Shown: in pieces, positions 45,802 through 54,880 of the stretch
How positions within the stretch are numbered: the stretch's first letter is position 1
How the letters are laid out: each line of letters begins with the position of its first letter
NCBI RefSeq assembly: GCF_022024275.1
Contig: NZ_CP091804.1
Location: 3,490,501 to 3,554,500 of the forward strand
DNA from: Sphingopyxis sp. BSN-002
GTDB taxonomy: Bacteria > Pseudomonadota > Alphaproteobacteria > Sphingomonadales > Sphingomonadaceae
Length of the DNA: 64,000 nucleotides
Direction of reading: 5' to 3'
Translations under genes and position numbers: made by a program
The notes under the pieces: model-generated
Seen by the model: the letters and a program-made list of their open reading frames with translations, nothing else
Told to the model about the DNA's origin: nothing
Databases searched by the model: none

Positions 45802-46484
45802 AACGCGGCTTCGACCGCCGCATCGACATGCAGCGCCAGCGTGTCGAACAGCGGCACCGCGCTATCCTGCTCGCCGATCAGGAGCATGATCTCGGTGCAG
45901 CCGAGAACAATGGCTTCCGCGCCGCGCGCGACAAGCGCCCCGATAACCTGTCTGTAGATGGCGCGCGACTCCTCGCGAATGATGCCCCGAACCAGCTCGT
46001 CATAAATGATCCCGTGCACCGCCGCGCGCCCGGCGTCGTCGGGAATGATCACCTCGAGGCCCGCTTCGGCCATCCGTCCGCGATAGAAATCCTGCTCCAT
46101 CGTGAAGGCCGTGCCGAGCAGACCGACCCGCCGTAGCGCCGACCCCTTGACCGCTGCCGTCACCGGGTCCGCTATGTGGATCAGGGGCAGGGTGGAAGCG
46201 GCTTCGATCGCCCCGGCGCAGCGATGCATCGTGTTCGAACAGATCAGCAGCATGTCGGCTCCGGCGCGTTCGAGCGCGCCGGCCGCCTCGACCATCGCGC
46301 GATCGAGCGCCGGCCAGTCGCCCGCCGCCTGCAGCGCCGCGACCGGAGCGAAGTCTAGCGAGTGCATCACGATATTCGCGGCGTGCAGTCCGCCCAGCCG
46401 ATCGCGCACGGCCCGGTTGAGCAGGCGATAATATTCGGCCGAGCTTTCCCAGCTCAAACCGCCGATCAGGCCGATTGTCTTCAT
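45798..46484 (-). CDS. Aspartate/glutamate racemase family protein
   Basis: A 228-residue two-domain amino-acid racemase of the YgeA/RacD type. It is independent of PLP and uses two catalytic cysteines: one in LLICSNTMHRC and one in IVLGCTEIMLL. The amino end KTIGLIGGLSWESSAEYYRLLN is the family signature. The exact substrate (aspartate, glutamate or a broad set) is not predictable. An upstream frame extends to 46538, but ATG 46484 matches the family start. It may be a target of the neighbouring LysR regulator. Confidence 0.88.
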   Translation of the reverse strand: MKTIGLIGGLSWESSAEYYRLLNRAVRDRLGGLHAANIVMHSLDFAPVAALQAAGDWPALDRAMVEAAGALERAGADMLLICSNTMHRCAGAIEAASTLPLIHIADPVTAAVKGSALRRVGLLGTAFTMEQDFYRGRMAEAGLEVIIPDDAGRAAVHGIIYDELVRGIIREESRAIYRQVIGALVARGAEAIVLGCTEIMLLIGEQDSAVPLFDTLALHVDAAVEAAF

Positions 46485-46519
46485 AAGTGTCTGCCGTCCT
46501 GCATCTTCGGAAAAGCTCG

Positions 46520-47017
46520 TCAGCGGATGCTTGCGCATCCCAGCGCAGCGGCATCGATCGCTGTCGCCGCGCCGCGCAGGCGATAGGTGTCGGCGATGGC
46601 GCGTCCCGTATCACTGCTGCTCTCGACGCTCATGCTCGGTGCCGATCGCATCGCGGCGATGATCGCGGCGTCCATCCGGGCATCGCTCGCCCAGCCGTGG
46701 ACGCCGTTGCCGGTCAGGATGAAGCGGCGGCTGCCGACGGTCAGGCGCAGTTCGCGCCCCGGCGCGCGCGTCTTTGACAGGCGGACGTAAAATTGTCCGC
46801 GGATGCGCGATTTCGGCCAATAGCCGACGCTGGCATAGGCCTTGACCTGCGGCGTCCCGATCGTCGCCGAGGGCGCGGCGATGGCATAACAGCGCGGGGT
46901 GGCGGGCTCGCGGAACGCCCCCCAGCCATCGAAAATGCCGAGCGCGGTCCGCGGCGCGGCAAGCGCCGTCGCGGGTACCGCCGCTGCGATCAGGAAAAGG
47001 AAGGCCTTGCGCCGCAT
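46520..47017 (-). CDS. Secreted protein, invasion-associated locus B (IalB)-like
   Basis: A 165-residue exported protein with a signal peptide (MRRKAFLFLIAAAVPATALA). The mature part starts LGIFDGWGAFREPATPRCYA, where the W...C pattern and later basic repeats resemble IalB-family periplasmic proteins (IalB name from Bartonella). The function in free-living bacteria is unknown. A final cysteine in ALGCASIR could pair with the first. It diverges from dnaN, with 164 bases between the starts. Confidence 0.7.
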   Translation of the reverse strand: MRRKAFLFLIAAAVPATALAAPRTALGIFDGWGAFREPATPRCYAIAAPSATIGTPQVKAYASVGYWPKSRIRGQFYVRLSKTRAPGRELRLTVGSRRFILTGNGVHGWASDARMDAAIIAAMRSAPSMSVESSSDTGRAIADTYRLRGAATAIDAAALGCASIR

Positions 47018-47181
47018 TCCTCCCGTTTGCGCGATTGGGGATGCTTTGCAAGCATGGCTTGCACGGCGCGTGGCGCACGTTAAGGAAGGTGGACATTTTC
47101 GGGGGACGGGATTCGGGGCGAAATGCCCGCCCCGCCGGACTCTCAGGGACTTTTCCCGCACTACAGGGATGATGTGACAAT

Positions 47182-48297
47182 ATGAAAGCGACGATCGAAC
47201 GTGCGGTGCTGCTCAAGAGCCTCGGCCACGTCCAGTCCGTGGTCGAGCGGCGCAACACCATTCCCATCCTGTCGAACGTCCTGATCGAAGCCGACAGCAG
47301 CGGTCAGCTGAAGCTGATGGCGACCGATCTTGACCTGCAGGTCGTCGAAACGATCGCCGCCAAGGTCGAAACGCCCGGCACCACCACGGTTTCGGCACAC
47401 ACGCTGTTCGAAATCGCGCGCAAGCTGCCCGAAGGGTCCGAGGTCAGCCTTGCGGCCGCCGAAGGCAAGATGCAGGTCAAGGCCGGCCGTTCGAACTTCA
47501 ATCTGCCGACGCTGCCGCGCGACGATTTCCCGGTGATCGCCGAGGGCGACCTGCCGACCAGCTTCGAGCTCCCCGTCGCCGAACTCGTCCAGATCATCGA
47601 CAAGACGCGCTTCGCGATCTCGACCGAGGAAACGCGCTATTATCTGAACGGCATCTTCTTCCACGTCGCCGAGGATGCGACGGGGCCGGTGCTCAAGGCT
47701 GCGGCAACCGACGGCCACCGTCTCGCGCGCTACACGGTGACGCGTCCCGACGGCGCCTCGACGATGCCCGACGTCATCGTCCCGCGCAAATGCGTGGGCG
47801 AGATCCGCAAGCTACTCGACGAAGCCGAAGGCAATGTCGAGATCAGCCTGTCGGCCTCGAAAATCCGCTTCCAGCTCGGCAATGCGGTGCTCACCTCGAA
47901 ACTGATCGACGGGACCTTCCCCGACTACAGTCGCGTCATTCCGACTGCGAACGACAAGCTGCTCAAGGTCGATCCGAAGAGCCTGTACCAGGGCGTCGAC
48001 CGCGTTTCGACGATCGCGAGCGAGAAGACCCGCGCAGTCAAGGTCGGCATCGACAAGGATCGCATTACGTTGTCGGTGACCAGCCCCGAGAATGGCACCG
48101 CCGCCGAAGAGGTCGCGGCAGCCTATGACAGCGATTCGATCGAGATCGGTTTCAACGCGCGCTATCTCAGCGATATTCTGGGCCAGGTCGATGGCGACAC
48201 CGTCGAGCTTCACCTTGCCGACGCCAACGCACCGACGCTGATCCGCGAGAGCGAAAAAAGCCCCGCGCTTTACGTTCTCATGCCGATGCGCGTCTGA
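47182..48297 (+). CDS. dnaN: DNA polymerase III subunit beta (sliding clamp)
   Basis: The 371-residue ring-forming clamp that holds replicative polymerases on DNA. It has three repeated domains: MKATIERAVLLKSLGHVQSVVERRNTIPIL (the first block, here MKATIERAVLLKSLGHVQS), TRFAISTEETRYYLNGIFFH in the second, and the third ending SPALYVLMPMRV, the conserved M-x-M-R carboxy motif for partner binding. Length is normal. As in many alphaproteobacteria it is not next to dnaA or recF here. The 2-base gap to the next gene suggests co-transcription. Confidence 0.96.
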   Translation: MKATIERAVLLKSLGHVQSVVERRNTIPILSNVLIEADSSGQLKLMATDLDLQVVETIAAKVETPGTTTVSAHTLFEIARKLPEGSEVSLAAAEGKMQVKAGRSNFNLPTLPRDDFPVIAEGDLPTSFELPVAELVQIIDKTRFAISTEETRYYLNGIFFHVAEDATGPVLKAAATDGHRLARYTVTRPDGASTMPDVIVPRKCVGEIRKLLDEAEGNVEISLSASKIRFQLGNAVLTSKLIDGTFPDYSRVIPTANDKLLKVDPKSLYQGVDRVSTIASEKTRAVKVGIDKDRITLSVTSPENGTAAEEVAAAYDSDSIEIGFNARYLSDILGQVDGDTVELHLADANAPTLIRESEKSPALYVLMPMRV

Positions 48298-48299
48298 CG

Positions 48300-48686
48300 A
48301 TGCGTATCGTGCGTCCGCTGTTCGTTGCAGCCTTGGCCTTCGGCCTCGCAGCACCGGCAATGGCCCAGTCGGCGCAGGATGTGGCCGATGCGCGCTGCAT
48401 TCTGGCGTTCAACATGTTCCAGACCCGGGTCGGCGACAAGCTGACCGAGTCCGACAAGGCGATCTTCGACAGCTTTGCCACCTATTTCGTCGGCAAGATC
48501 CGCGCGCGGTCGCCTGCGGTCGACATCTCGGCGCTGATCCCGCCGCCGGTCGTCCGCCAGGTCCAGAATGATCTCAAGACAGAGGTCACGCGGTGCAATG
48601 CCGAGACCGCAATCATCTCGACCAGCCTCGAACAGGTTTCGAAGGCTCTCACCGCGACGATCGAAGCGAACAAGAACGGCGGCTGA
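48300..48686 (+). CDS. Secreted protein of unknown function downstream of dnaN
   Basis: A 128-residue exported protein beginning two bases after the dnaN stop. The signal peptide MRIVRPLFVAALAFGLAAPAMA is followed by a helical domain with two cysteines (ARCILAF, VTRCNAE). ALTATIEANKNGG ends it. It resembles sphingomonad small periplasmic proteins with no assigned function. It probably shares the dnaN transcript, an odd pairing. No homology-based role can be offered. Confidence 0.75.
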   Translation: MRIVRPLFVAALAFGLAAPAMAQSAQDVADARCILAFNMFQTRVGDKLTESDKAIFDSFATYFVGKIRARSPAVDISALIPPPVVRQVQNDLKTEVTRCNAETAIISTSLEQVSKALTATIEANKNGG

Positions 48687-48695
48687 GGCCGCGCG

Positions 48696-48714
48696 GGCCG
48701 GGGCTTACCCGGCC
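48696..48714. terminator. Bidirectional hairpin at a convergent junction
   Basis: GGCCGGG (48696-48702) and CCCGGCC (48708-48714) form a seven-base stem with a five-base loop between the dnaN-linked gene and the sorbosone-dehydrogenase-like gene. It overlaps the stop codon of the latter. TTT follows on the plus strand only, so termination strength is uncertain. Confidence 0.45.
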
Positions 48715-50045
48715 TTTGCCACCCGCCAGATCGTGTTGCCCGTGTCGTCGGCGACCAGCGCGCTGCCGTCCTTCGCTACCTTGACGTCGGCCGGGCGGCC
48801 GCGGGTCGTCTTGCCGTCCTTGGCAAGGAACTGGTCGAGAAAGGTGACGGGCAGGGCATCGACCGGCTTGCCGTTCGCGCCGAACTTGACGAACACGACA
48901 TCATAGCCTGCGACGGGTTCGCGGTTCCACGAACCATGCAGGGCGATCAGCGCGCCGTTCGCCCAGCGCTCGCCGAGATTCAGTTTGTCGGTGAAGGTAA
49001 AGCCCAGCGGCGCGACATGGGCGCCGAGGCCATAGTCGGGGCGCTTCACATATTGCCGGCGATCCTCGGCCTCGGGTTCGACCCGCGGGTCGATGAACCC
49101 GCCCCAATAATACCAGGGCCAGCCATAGAAATCGCCCTCGTCGACGTCGGTCAGATAGTCGGGGACCAGATCGCTGCCGAGCATGTCGCGCTCGTTGACG
49201 ACGGTCCACAGCTGGTTGCTGCCGGGATAGAAGCTGAGGCCGACGGGATTGCGGATGCCCGCAGCGAAGGTACGGACATATTTGTTTTCGGGCCGGACTT
49301 CGAGCACGCTGGCGCGGCGGGTTTCGTTGCCCATGCCCTTTTCGCCGATATTCGAATCGGCGCCGACGCCGACATACAGCCACCCGTTCGGCGCCGCCGC
49401 GAGGCTTTTCGTCCAGTGGCGGTTGGTGCCGCTGGCAGGCAGGTCGACAATCTTCGTGCCCTTGCCGCTCATCTTCGTCTCCCCCTCGACATAGGGGAAC
49501 GACAGGATGGCATCGGTGTTCGCGACGTAAAGCGTCTTGCCGACCAGTGCCATGCCATAGGGTGAGTTGAGGCCGGTGATGTAAGCCGCCTTGACCTCGG
49601 CCTTGCCGTCGCCGTCGGCATCGCGGAGCAGGGTGATGCGGTTCGCCGACTTGCCGCCGGCGCCGGCCTTGCTCATCAGGCTGCCCATGACCTTGCCCTC
49701 GATGCCCGAGCTGTCGCGCGGCGGGCTCTGGGCTTCGGCAACGAGGACGTCGCCGTTCGGCAGCACCAGCATCGAGCGCGGATGGTCAAGCCCCTCGGCG
49801 AAGCGACCGACGGTCAACCCCTGTGCGGCGCGCGGCGCCTGTCCGGCGGGCCAGCTCGTCGCCTCTGGGACGTTCATAGTCGGCAGCACTTCCGACTTCT
49901 GCGACGCCATCACCGGCACGCGGCCGCTGAGTTCGGCGGTCGAGAAGCGCGCCACGTCGGGCCGCGAAAGGACATAGAATGTGACGCCGCCCGCGACGAT
50001 CAGGACGACGAGGGCGATGCCGGCATATTTCAGGATTTTGCGCAT
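48705..50045 (-). CDS. PQQ-dependent sugar (sorbosone-type) dehydrogenase family protein
   Basis: A 446-residue beta-propeller protein of the glucose/sorbosone dehydrogenase family, anchored by one amino-terminal membrane helix (residues ~6-24). Family motifs are RFAEGLDHPRSMLVLPNGDVLVAEA, shown in part as DHPRSMLVLPNGDVLVAEA, then WLYVGVGADSNIGEKG, GIRNPVGLSFYPGSNQLWTV and GDFYGWPWYYWG, with GSWNREPVAGYDVVF near the end. Such enzymes usually bind PQQ and oxidise sugars in the periplasm. Other PQQ synthesis genes are not in the window, and the true substrate is unknown. Confidence 0.88.
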   Translation of the reverse strand: MRKILKYAGIALVVLIVAGGVTFYVLSRPDVARFSTAELSGRVPVMASQKSEVLPTMNVPEATSWPAGQAPRAAQGLTVGRFAEGLDHPRSMLVLPNGDVLVAEAQSPPRDSSGIEGKVMGSLMSKAGAGGKSANRITLLRDADGDGKAEVKAAYITGLNSPYGMALVGKTLYVANTDAILSFPYVEGETKMSGKGTKIVDLPASGTNRHWTKSLAAAPNGWLYVGVGADSNIGEKGMGNETRRASVLEVRPENKYVRTFAAGIRNPVGLSFYPGSNQLWTVVNERDMLGSDLVPDYLTDVDEGDFYGWPWYYWGGFIDPRVEPEAEDRRQYVKRPDYGLGAHVAPLGFTFTDKLNLGERWANGALIALHGSWNREPVAGYDVVFVKFGANGKPVDALPVTFLDQFLAKDGKTTRGRPADVKVAKDGSALVADDTGNTIWRVAKAG

Positions 50046-50218
50046 GGGCGACAGTCTTACACAGGCTTGCAGCGGCTGCAAATGGGCGATTGCGGGCGCC
50101 TGATGGTTAATCGGGTGGCGCCGTCGATTAACCTTACCGGCGCGTTCATTACGCTCGGGAACGCGGCGGTGAGGGGGGGCTGTCTAGAAGAGTTGCAATG
50201 CAACGGGCCGGGGACACC

Positions 50219-50434
50219 ATGCAACTGCCAGCACCTTATCTTGCCGATCGCGGTGCGGTCGACGATGCGCATGCGATGATCCGCGAGCATGGCGAGGAAG
50301 CCGGCTTCGCTGCTGCCGCGCGTGCAGAGCAGTATCGCGTGCTCGGCAATCACATCCATTTCGCGCGCTGGCGCCAGATCGAGCGGCTGATCACCTATCT
50401 GTCGATCGACGTGGCGCTCGACACCGTCCACTGA
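50219..50434 (+). CDS. Small conserved sphingomonad protein of unknown function
   Basis: A 71-residue protein beginning MQLPAPYLADRGAVDDAHAM and continuing with HIHFARWRQIERLITYLS. This pattern recurs as a small protein of unknown function in sphingomonads (recollection). It is acidic at the amino end and has no export signal. The start is ATG 50219 with GGGG upstream; ATG 50198 in frame would add seven residues. It diverges from the sorbosone-dehydrogenase gene and converges with argC, four bases apart. Confidence 0.7.
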   Translation: MQLPAPYLADRGAVDDAHAMIREHGEEAGFAAAARAEQYRVLGNHIHFARWRQIERLITYLSIDVALDTVH

Positions 50435-50437
50435 CGA

Positions 50438-51358
50438 TCAGAGCCGCAGGCCCGCGGTTTCGGGCAATCCCGCCATGATGTTGAGATTCTGGACGCACGC
50501 GCCGCTTGCGCCCTTGCCCAGATTGTCGAGCCGCGCGACGAGCCGCAATTGCGTGCTGTCGGGGCTGGCGTAGAGCATGAGCTCCATCCGGTCGGTCGCA
50601 GCGTCGCTCTTGCGCAGCAGCAATTCGCTCTCGTCGCCGGCACGGCGGACGCTGACGAGCGGCGACCCCTCGAAATGCGCCGCGAGTGCATCGAAGGCCG
50701 CGTCGGCCATCGGCGTATCGAAACCCAGCGGAACCTCGACGAGCATGCCCCGATAGACGGGGACCACTGCCGGAGCGAAGATCGGAGCGTGCGTCAGGCT
50801 CGCCCCCTTCGTCATTTCGGGCACATGCTTGTGCGCGAGGTTCAGTCCGTAGCTGCGGAAGCCGATGTCACCGTCGGCCTCGAAGCGCGCGATCAGTTCC
50901 TTGCCGCCGCCCGAATAGCCCGACACCGCATTGATGCTGAGCCGCGCGTCGCGCGCGACGATGCCGGCGGCGACCAGCGGCGCGACGAGCGCGAGGAAGC
51001 CGGTCGGATAGCAACCGGGGTTGCTGACGCGCTTCGAAGTTGCAATCTCATCACGCTGCACCGCGCTCAACTCGGGAAAGCCGTATGCCCAGTCGGGCGC
51101 GACGCGGTGCGCGGTCGAAGCGTCGATGATCCGCACATCGGGGTTGGTCACCATAGCGACCGCCTCGATCGCGGCGGCGTCGGGCAGGCAGAGGATGACG
51201 AAATCGGCACCGTTCAACGCCTCGGCGCGGCGCGCGGCGTCCTTGCGCTCGGCGCCGGGCAGGGCGATCAGCGAAAATTCGCTCCGCCCGGCAAGCCGCT
51301 CGGCGATTTCCAGGCCCGTCGTTCCCGCCGCGCCGTCGATGAAGACCGTCTGTGTCAT
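50438..51358 (-). CDS. argC: N-acetyl-gamma-glutamyl-phosphate reductase, type 2 (ArgC)
   Basis: NADPH-dependent reductase making N-acetylglutamate semialdehyde, the third step of arginine synthesis. The 306-residue protein is of the shorter type-2 form. The nucleotide-binding start is VFIDGAAGTTGLEIAERL, the catalytic Cys116 is in KRVSNPGCYPTGF, and NAVSGYSGGGKELI, GLNLAHKHVPEM and DNLGKGASGACVQNLN complete the signature. A longer frame upstream to 51736 belongs to another gene. It starts four bases after the NlpC/P60 stop. Confidence 0.94.
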   Translation of the reverse strand: MTQTVFIDGAAGTTGLEIAERLAGRSEFSLIALPGAERKDAARRAEALNGADFVILCLPDAAAIEAVAMVTNPDVRIIDASTAHRVAPDWAYGFPELSAVQRDEIATSKRVSNPGCYPTGFLALVAPLVAAGIVARDARLSINAVSGYSGGGKELIARFEADGDIGFRSYGLNLAHKHVPEMTKGASLTHAPIFAPAVVPVYRGMLVEVPLGFDTPMADAAFDALAAHFEGSPLVSVRRAGDESELLLRKSDAATDRMELMLYASPDSTQLRLVARLDNLGKGASGACVQNLNIMAGLPETAGLRL

Positions 51359-51362
51359 TGGC

Positions 51363-52307
51363 TTATCGCAGTCGCTTATAGCCGCTGACCGGGACCTCAT
51401 TGCCCTTGGCGGCCGAACGCTTCGCGACTTCGGCGAGCGGTTCGACGCGCACTTCCATCCACTGGCGGCTCGCGTGGATGATATTGTCGTTGTCGGCCAT
51501 GATGCCGACATGGCCGGGGAAGAAGACCAGATCGCCGCGTGCCAGATCGGCGCGCGCGATATCCTTGTCGGCGCCGAGCGAAGCAAGCTGCAGATCACTG
51601 TCGCGCGGCAGCTGGATGTCCGCCGACGCCCAGGCGAGCTGGACGAGCCCCGAACAGTCGATGCCCTTCGCGGTACGGCCACCCCAAAGATAGGGCGTGC
51701 CGACCATCGCCTCGGCGACAGCGGCGGGATCATCATGTTCGGCGCCGACCTCGACGAGCGCGGCGAGCGGCAGATAGCCGTGCGCGGTCTTCAGCCATTC
51801 GCCTTCGGCTTCGCCCATCACCAGCGCGCCGCGCGGCAGGACAGCCGGGCCGCCGCTGGCGGCGTCGGGGTCCGAGTGCAGCATCGCCTCGATCATGTCG
51901 ACGCGGTGGGTCGGCGCGATCGGCGTGCCGAGCGCTTCGGCGGCGAGATAGCCGACATAATGATCGGCGAGGCAATATCCCCACGCCCAGCCGCCGGTGA
52001 GGTCGAGGAGCGCGAAGCCCTCGCCGAACAGTAGTTCACTCGTCTGCTCGGCGTCGAGCGACGGAGCGCTGCGCATGACGGCCGCCGGCAGAACGCCGCT
52101 CATCATCATCGGCGCGGCATAATGCGGCGCAAAGTGGGTACCGGCGACCGCGATATCGGCCAGGTCGGGACGGATCGCAACGATGCGCGGATCGAACGCC
52201 TGCGACGTACCGCTCAGCCCGAAGCGGTCGCGGCCCTGCCCGGCGACGCCGGGGCGTCCCATCCGCACGCGGTTTGCCGCTGAATTCTCGCCACTGTTCG
52301 CTGTCAC
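51363..52307 (-). CDS. NlpC/P60 family peptidoglycan hydrolase
   Basis: A 314-residue cell-wall endopeptidase with SH3-like regions (about residues 40-180) and a carboxy NlpC/P60 domain. The catalytic cysteine is in GIDCSGLVQLAW and the histidine in FFPGHVGIMADN; the preceding YLWGGRTAKG is also typical. No signal peptide is clear, although the residues before it are variable. The start is GTG 52307 with AGGA six bases upstream; ATG 52262 is an alternative. It shares the strand with argC and the leucyl aminopeptidase gene. Confidence 0.87.
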   Translation of the reverse strand: MTANSGENSAANRVRMGRPGVAGQGRDRFGLSGTSQAFDPRIVAIRPDLADIAVAGTHFAPHYAAPMMMSGVLPAAVMRSAPSLDAEQTSELLFGEGFALLDLTGGWAWGYCLADHYVGYLAAEALGTPIAPTHRVDMIEAMLHSDPDAASGGPAVLPRGALVMGEAEGEWLKTAHGYLPLAALVEVGAEHDDPAAVAEAMVGTPYLWGGRTAKGIDCSGLVQLAWASADIQLPRDSDLQLASLGADKDIARADLARGDLVFFPGHVGIMADNDNIIHASRQWMEVRVEPLAEVAKRSAAKGNEVPVSGYKRLR

Positions 52308-52393
52308 TTGTCGTCCTGTAAGAAACCGTTTTCCGCGCCGGGCGGACAATCGCGGCGCATTAGACCAGCGGACCCCGCTTTATCAAGTTTTGT

Positions 52394-53797
52394 TCAATTT
52401 TTCCCGCGCCGGTCGTAACGCGCCTGCAGCATCGCCCAAGCGGCGCGGAGGCCGAGCGCGGCACCGCCCTTCGGTCGGCCATGCTTCGCCGAAGGTCTCC
52501 ATGCGAAGGTGTCGAAATGCGCCCAGGGCGTGCCTTCCGGGACGAAGCGTTTCAGGAACAGCGCCGCAGTGATCGATCCGGCAAAGGGCGAGCTTCCGGC
52601 ATTGCCGAGATCGGCGATGTCGGTTTCTAGCAGATCCGCATAGCCGTCCCACAGCGGCATCCGCCACAACGGGTCGTCGCGTTCGGTGCCACCCTTCAGC
52701 AGATCGTCGGCCAGCGCATCGTCGTTGGCATAGAGGGCAGGGAGGTCGGGACCGAGCGCCACGCGCGCAGCGCCGGTGAGCGTGGCGAAATCGACGATCA
52801 GTTCGGGCTTCTCTTCGCTCGCTTTCGCCAGCGCATCGCCGAGCACCAGACGGCCTTCGGCATCGGTGTTGCCGATCTCGACCGTCAGCCCCTTGCGGCT
52901 TTTCAGCACATCCCCCGGCCGGAAGGCGTCCGCCGAGATTGCATTCTCCGCGGCCGCCACGAGGCAGTGCAGCCGCACCGGCAGCCCGCTCGCCATCACC
53001 AGTTCGGCGAGCGCGAGCACATGCGCCGCGCCGCCCATATCCTTCTTCATCAGCCGCATGCCCGACGCCGGCTTGATGTCGAGCCCGCCGCTGTCGAAGC
53101 TGATCCCCTTGCCGACAAGCGCGACGCGCGGATGACTGTCCTTGCCCCATTCGATCTCGATCAGCCGCGGCGCATGATGCTTCGCCGCGGCGCGCCCGAC
53201 CGCATGGATCATCGGATAGCCCTGCTCGAGCGCTTCGCCCTTGGTGACGGTGACCTTGGCGCCATGCGCCTTGGCGATCTTTTCCGCCGCCTTTTCGATG
53301 GCCGCTGGCCCCATGTCGGCGGCCGGCGTGTTGACGAGGTCGCGGACCAATTCGGTCGCGCGCATCTCGGCGACCACCGGCGCGATCGCGCCGACATCGG
53401 TCGTAAGCAGGACCCGCGGGCCCTTCGTCGGCGGGTTCGACTTATAGGCGTCGAAACGATATTGCGCGCTCAGCCAACCGAACAGCGCCTTGCCCGGTTG
53501 ATGTCCTTCGACGCGATAACGGCCCTCGGGCAAAATCTGCGCGAGCTTGGCGAGGCACCAGGCCGTCAGGCTGCCGATATCGGCGACCGTCGTAACGACC
53601 GCCCACCGCTCGGGATCGTCGCCGGGCAGGATCGCATGGACGAACGCATCGGGCCGGAATCCGACCGCAGCGAGGTGCGCGCGTTCGCGCGCGCTGCGCG
53701 TTTTGAGCCACGCGTCATAGCCCTTCTTGTCGACGAGATGGATCGTGCGCGCATCCTGTCCCTTGTCGGGCTGGATCAGGTCGGAATAGTCGGTCAT
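52394..53797 (-). CDS. Leucyl aminopeptidase family protein (peptidase M17)
   Basis: A 467-residue cytoplasmic dinuclear-metal aminopeptidase. The metal and substrate sites are in VGKGISFDSGGLDIKPASGM, MRLMKKDMGGAAHVLALAE and IGNTDAEGRLVLGDALA, the last being the NTDAEGRL signature. DFATLTGAARVALG follows. The amino-terminal domain is shorter than in E. coli PepA, as in the PepB/M17-like forms of alphaproteobacteria. It starts 54 bases from the divergent lipoprotein gene. Confidence 0.92.
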   Translation of the reverse strand: MTDYSDLIQPDKGQDARTIHLVDKKGYDAWLKTRSARERAHLAAVGFRPDAFVHAILPGDDPERWAVVTTVADIGSLTAWCLAKLAQILPEGRYRVEGHQPGKALFGWLSAQYRFDAYKSNPPTKGPRVLLTTDVGAIAPVVAEMRATELVRDLVNTPAADMGPAAIEKAAEKIAKAHGAKVTVTKGEALEQGYPMIHAVGRAAAKHHAPRLIEIEWGKDSHPRVALVGKGISFDSGGLDIKPASGMRLMKKDMGGAAHVLALAELVMASGLPVRLHCLVAAAENAISADAFRPGDVLKSRKGLTVEIGNTDAEGRLVLGDALAKASEEKPELIVDFATLTGAARVALGPDLPALYANDDALADDLLKGGTERDDPLWRMPLWDGYADLLETDIADLGNAGSSPFAGSITAALFLKRFVPEGTPWAHFDTFAWRPSAKHGRPKGGAALGLRAAWAMLQARYDRRGKN

Positions 53798-53851
53798 GCC
53801 GGGGTGCTAGGCCTCCGGGGATATTTTGTCGATTCCCCGCGTTATTGGGTC

Positions 53852-54682
53852 ATGACGTATCGAACTGTCGCCGTGATCTTTCCCGTGCTGGTCCTCATGA
53901 CGGGTTGCTCCGACAAGGCCCCTGCCGAGGCCGACAAGGCCGAAAGAGTAGCTGCTGCTGCCGTCCCGGGCGCCCCGCCGGATGGTGCTGCGGACGAGCG
54001 GGCGAAGAACGCGCCTGCCTCGAACGTCAGGGAAACCGGCGACCTGATCGATTTCGCATACGCCTATCCGCGTGAGGCCGCGCAGATACCCGAACTCTCC
54101 AAACTTCTCGATGCGGACCGCGAAGCCAAGCGCTCGGCACTCGTCGGGGCGGCTGAACGCGACAAGGCAGCCTCGGCGAAGGGAGACTTTCCCTATCACG
54201 CGCACAGCCATCTGCAGAAATGGCTCCGCGTCACGAACACGCCCCGGTTCCTGAGTCTCTCGGCCGAAATCGAGACCTATATGGGCGGCGCGCACGGCAT
54301 GACGAGCTTCGAGACCTTGCTGTGGGATCGCAACAAGCGGCGAACGCTGAAACCTCTCGACCTGTTCACCAGTCCCGAAGCGTTCGACGCGGCGATCCGG
54401 GAGGATTTCTGCGCACGGATCAGGCAGGCGAAGGCTGCGAAAGGTATTCAGACGCCCGACGAACCGGGAAGCCCGTTCAGCACATGCCCACCAGCCTCGG
54501 CGCAGACCGTCTGGCTGGGCTCGTCCGACGGCCGCTATCTCGACCGGATGACGATTGCGATCGGTCCTTACGAGATCGGGCCGTTCGCCGAGGGCAGCTA
54601 CAAGATCAACGTGCCGGTGACCGCGGCGCTGGTTCGCGTCGTAAAGCCCGGGTTCGCGCGCGATTTTCTACCCGTCAACTGA
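53852..54682 (+). CDS. Lipoprotein with DUF4163/DUF3298-type domain
   Basis: A 276-residue lipoprotein; the signal peptide ends LMTGC with Cys19. After an Ala/Pro-rich linker, the domain starts IDFAYAYPREAAQIPELSKLL and includes LRVTNTPRFLSLSAEIETYMGGAHGMT, here cut to RFLSLSAEIETYMGGAHG, then LLWDRNKRRTLKPLDLF. This is the PdaC/RsiV-type DUF4163-DUF3298 fold found in peptidoglycan-linked proteins. The function is unknown. A GGAG-led small gene follows 12 bases after its stop. Confidence 0.85.
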   Translation: MTYRTVAVIFPVLVLMTGCSDKAPAEADKAERVAAAAVPGAPPDGAADERAKNAPASNVRETGDLIDFAYAYPREAAQIPELSKLLDADREAKRSALVGAAERDKAASAKGDFPYHAHSHLQKWLRVTNTPRFLSLSAEIETYMGGAHGMTSFETLLWDRNKRRTLKPLDLFTSPEAFDAAIREDFCARIRQAKAAKGIQTPDEPGSPFSTCPPASAQTVWLGSSDGRYLDRMTIAIGPYEIGPFAEGSYKINVPVTAALVRVVKPGFARDFLPVN

Positions 54683-54694
54683 AGGAGACAGGCT

Positions 54695-54877
54695 ATGCCC
54701 GCCACATCAAAGGCCCAGCAGAGAGCCGCCGGCGCCGCGCTTGGCGCCAGACGCGGCGATACCCCCAAGTCAAAGCTCAAGGGTGCGTCGAGGCAGATGG
54801 CCGACAGCATGACCGAAAAACAGCTTGAGGACTTCGCCAAGGGCTCGATCAAGGGCAAGCCCGGCCACGTCGGCTGA
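54695..54877 (+). CDS. DUF3008 family small protein
   Basis: A 60-residue basic protein: MPATSKAQQRAAGAALGARR, then GASRQMADSMTEKQLEDFAKG and GKPGHVG at the end. It matches the pattern of DUF3008, small alphaproteobacterial proteins of unknown function sometimes linked to stress. GAAGGAGA upstream of ATG 54695 is a strong ribosome site. It is probably co-transcribed with the preceding lipoprotein gene and converges with the monooxygenase gene three bases away. Confidence 0.85.
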   Translation: MPATSKAQQRAAGAALGARRGDTPKSKLKGASRQMADSMTEKQLEDFAKGSIKGKPGHVG

Positions 54878-54880
54878 CAA

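Noticed and set aside
47182..48297. Possible replication origin near dnaN
   Set aside because: No dnaA, recF or gyrB and no cluster of DnaA boxes is visible; dnaN is often detached from the origin in alphaproteobacteria.
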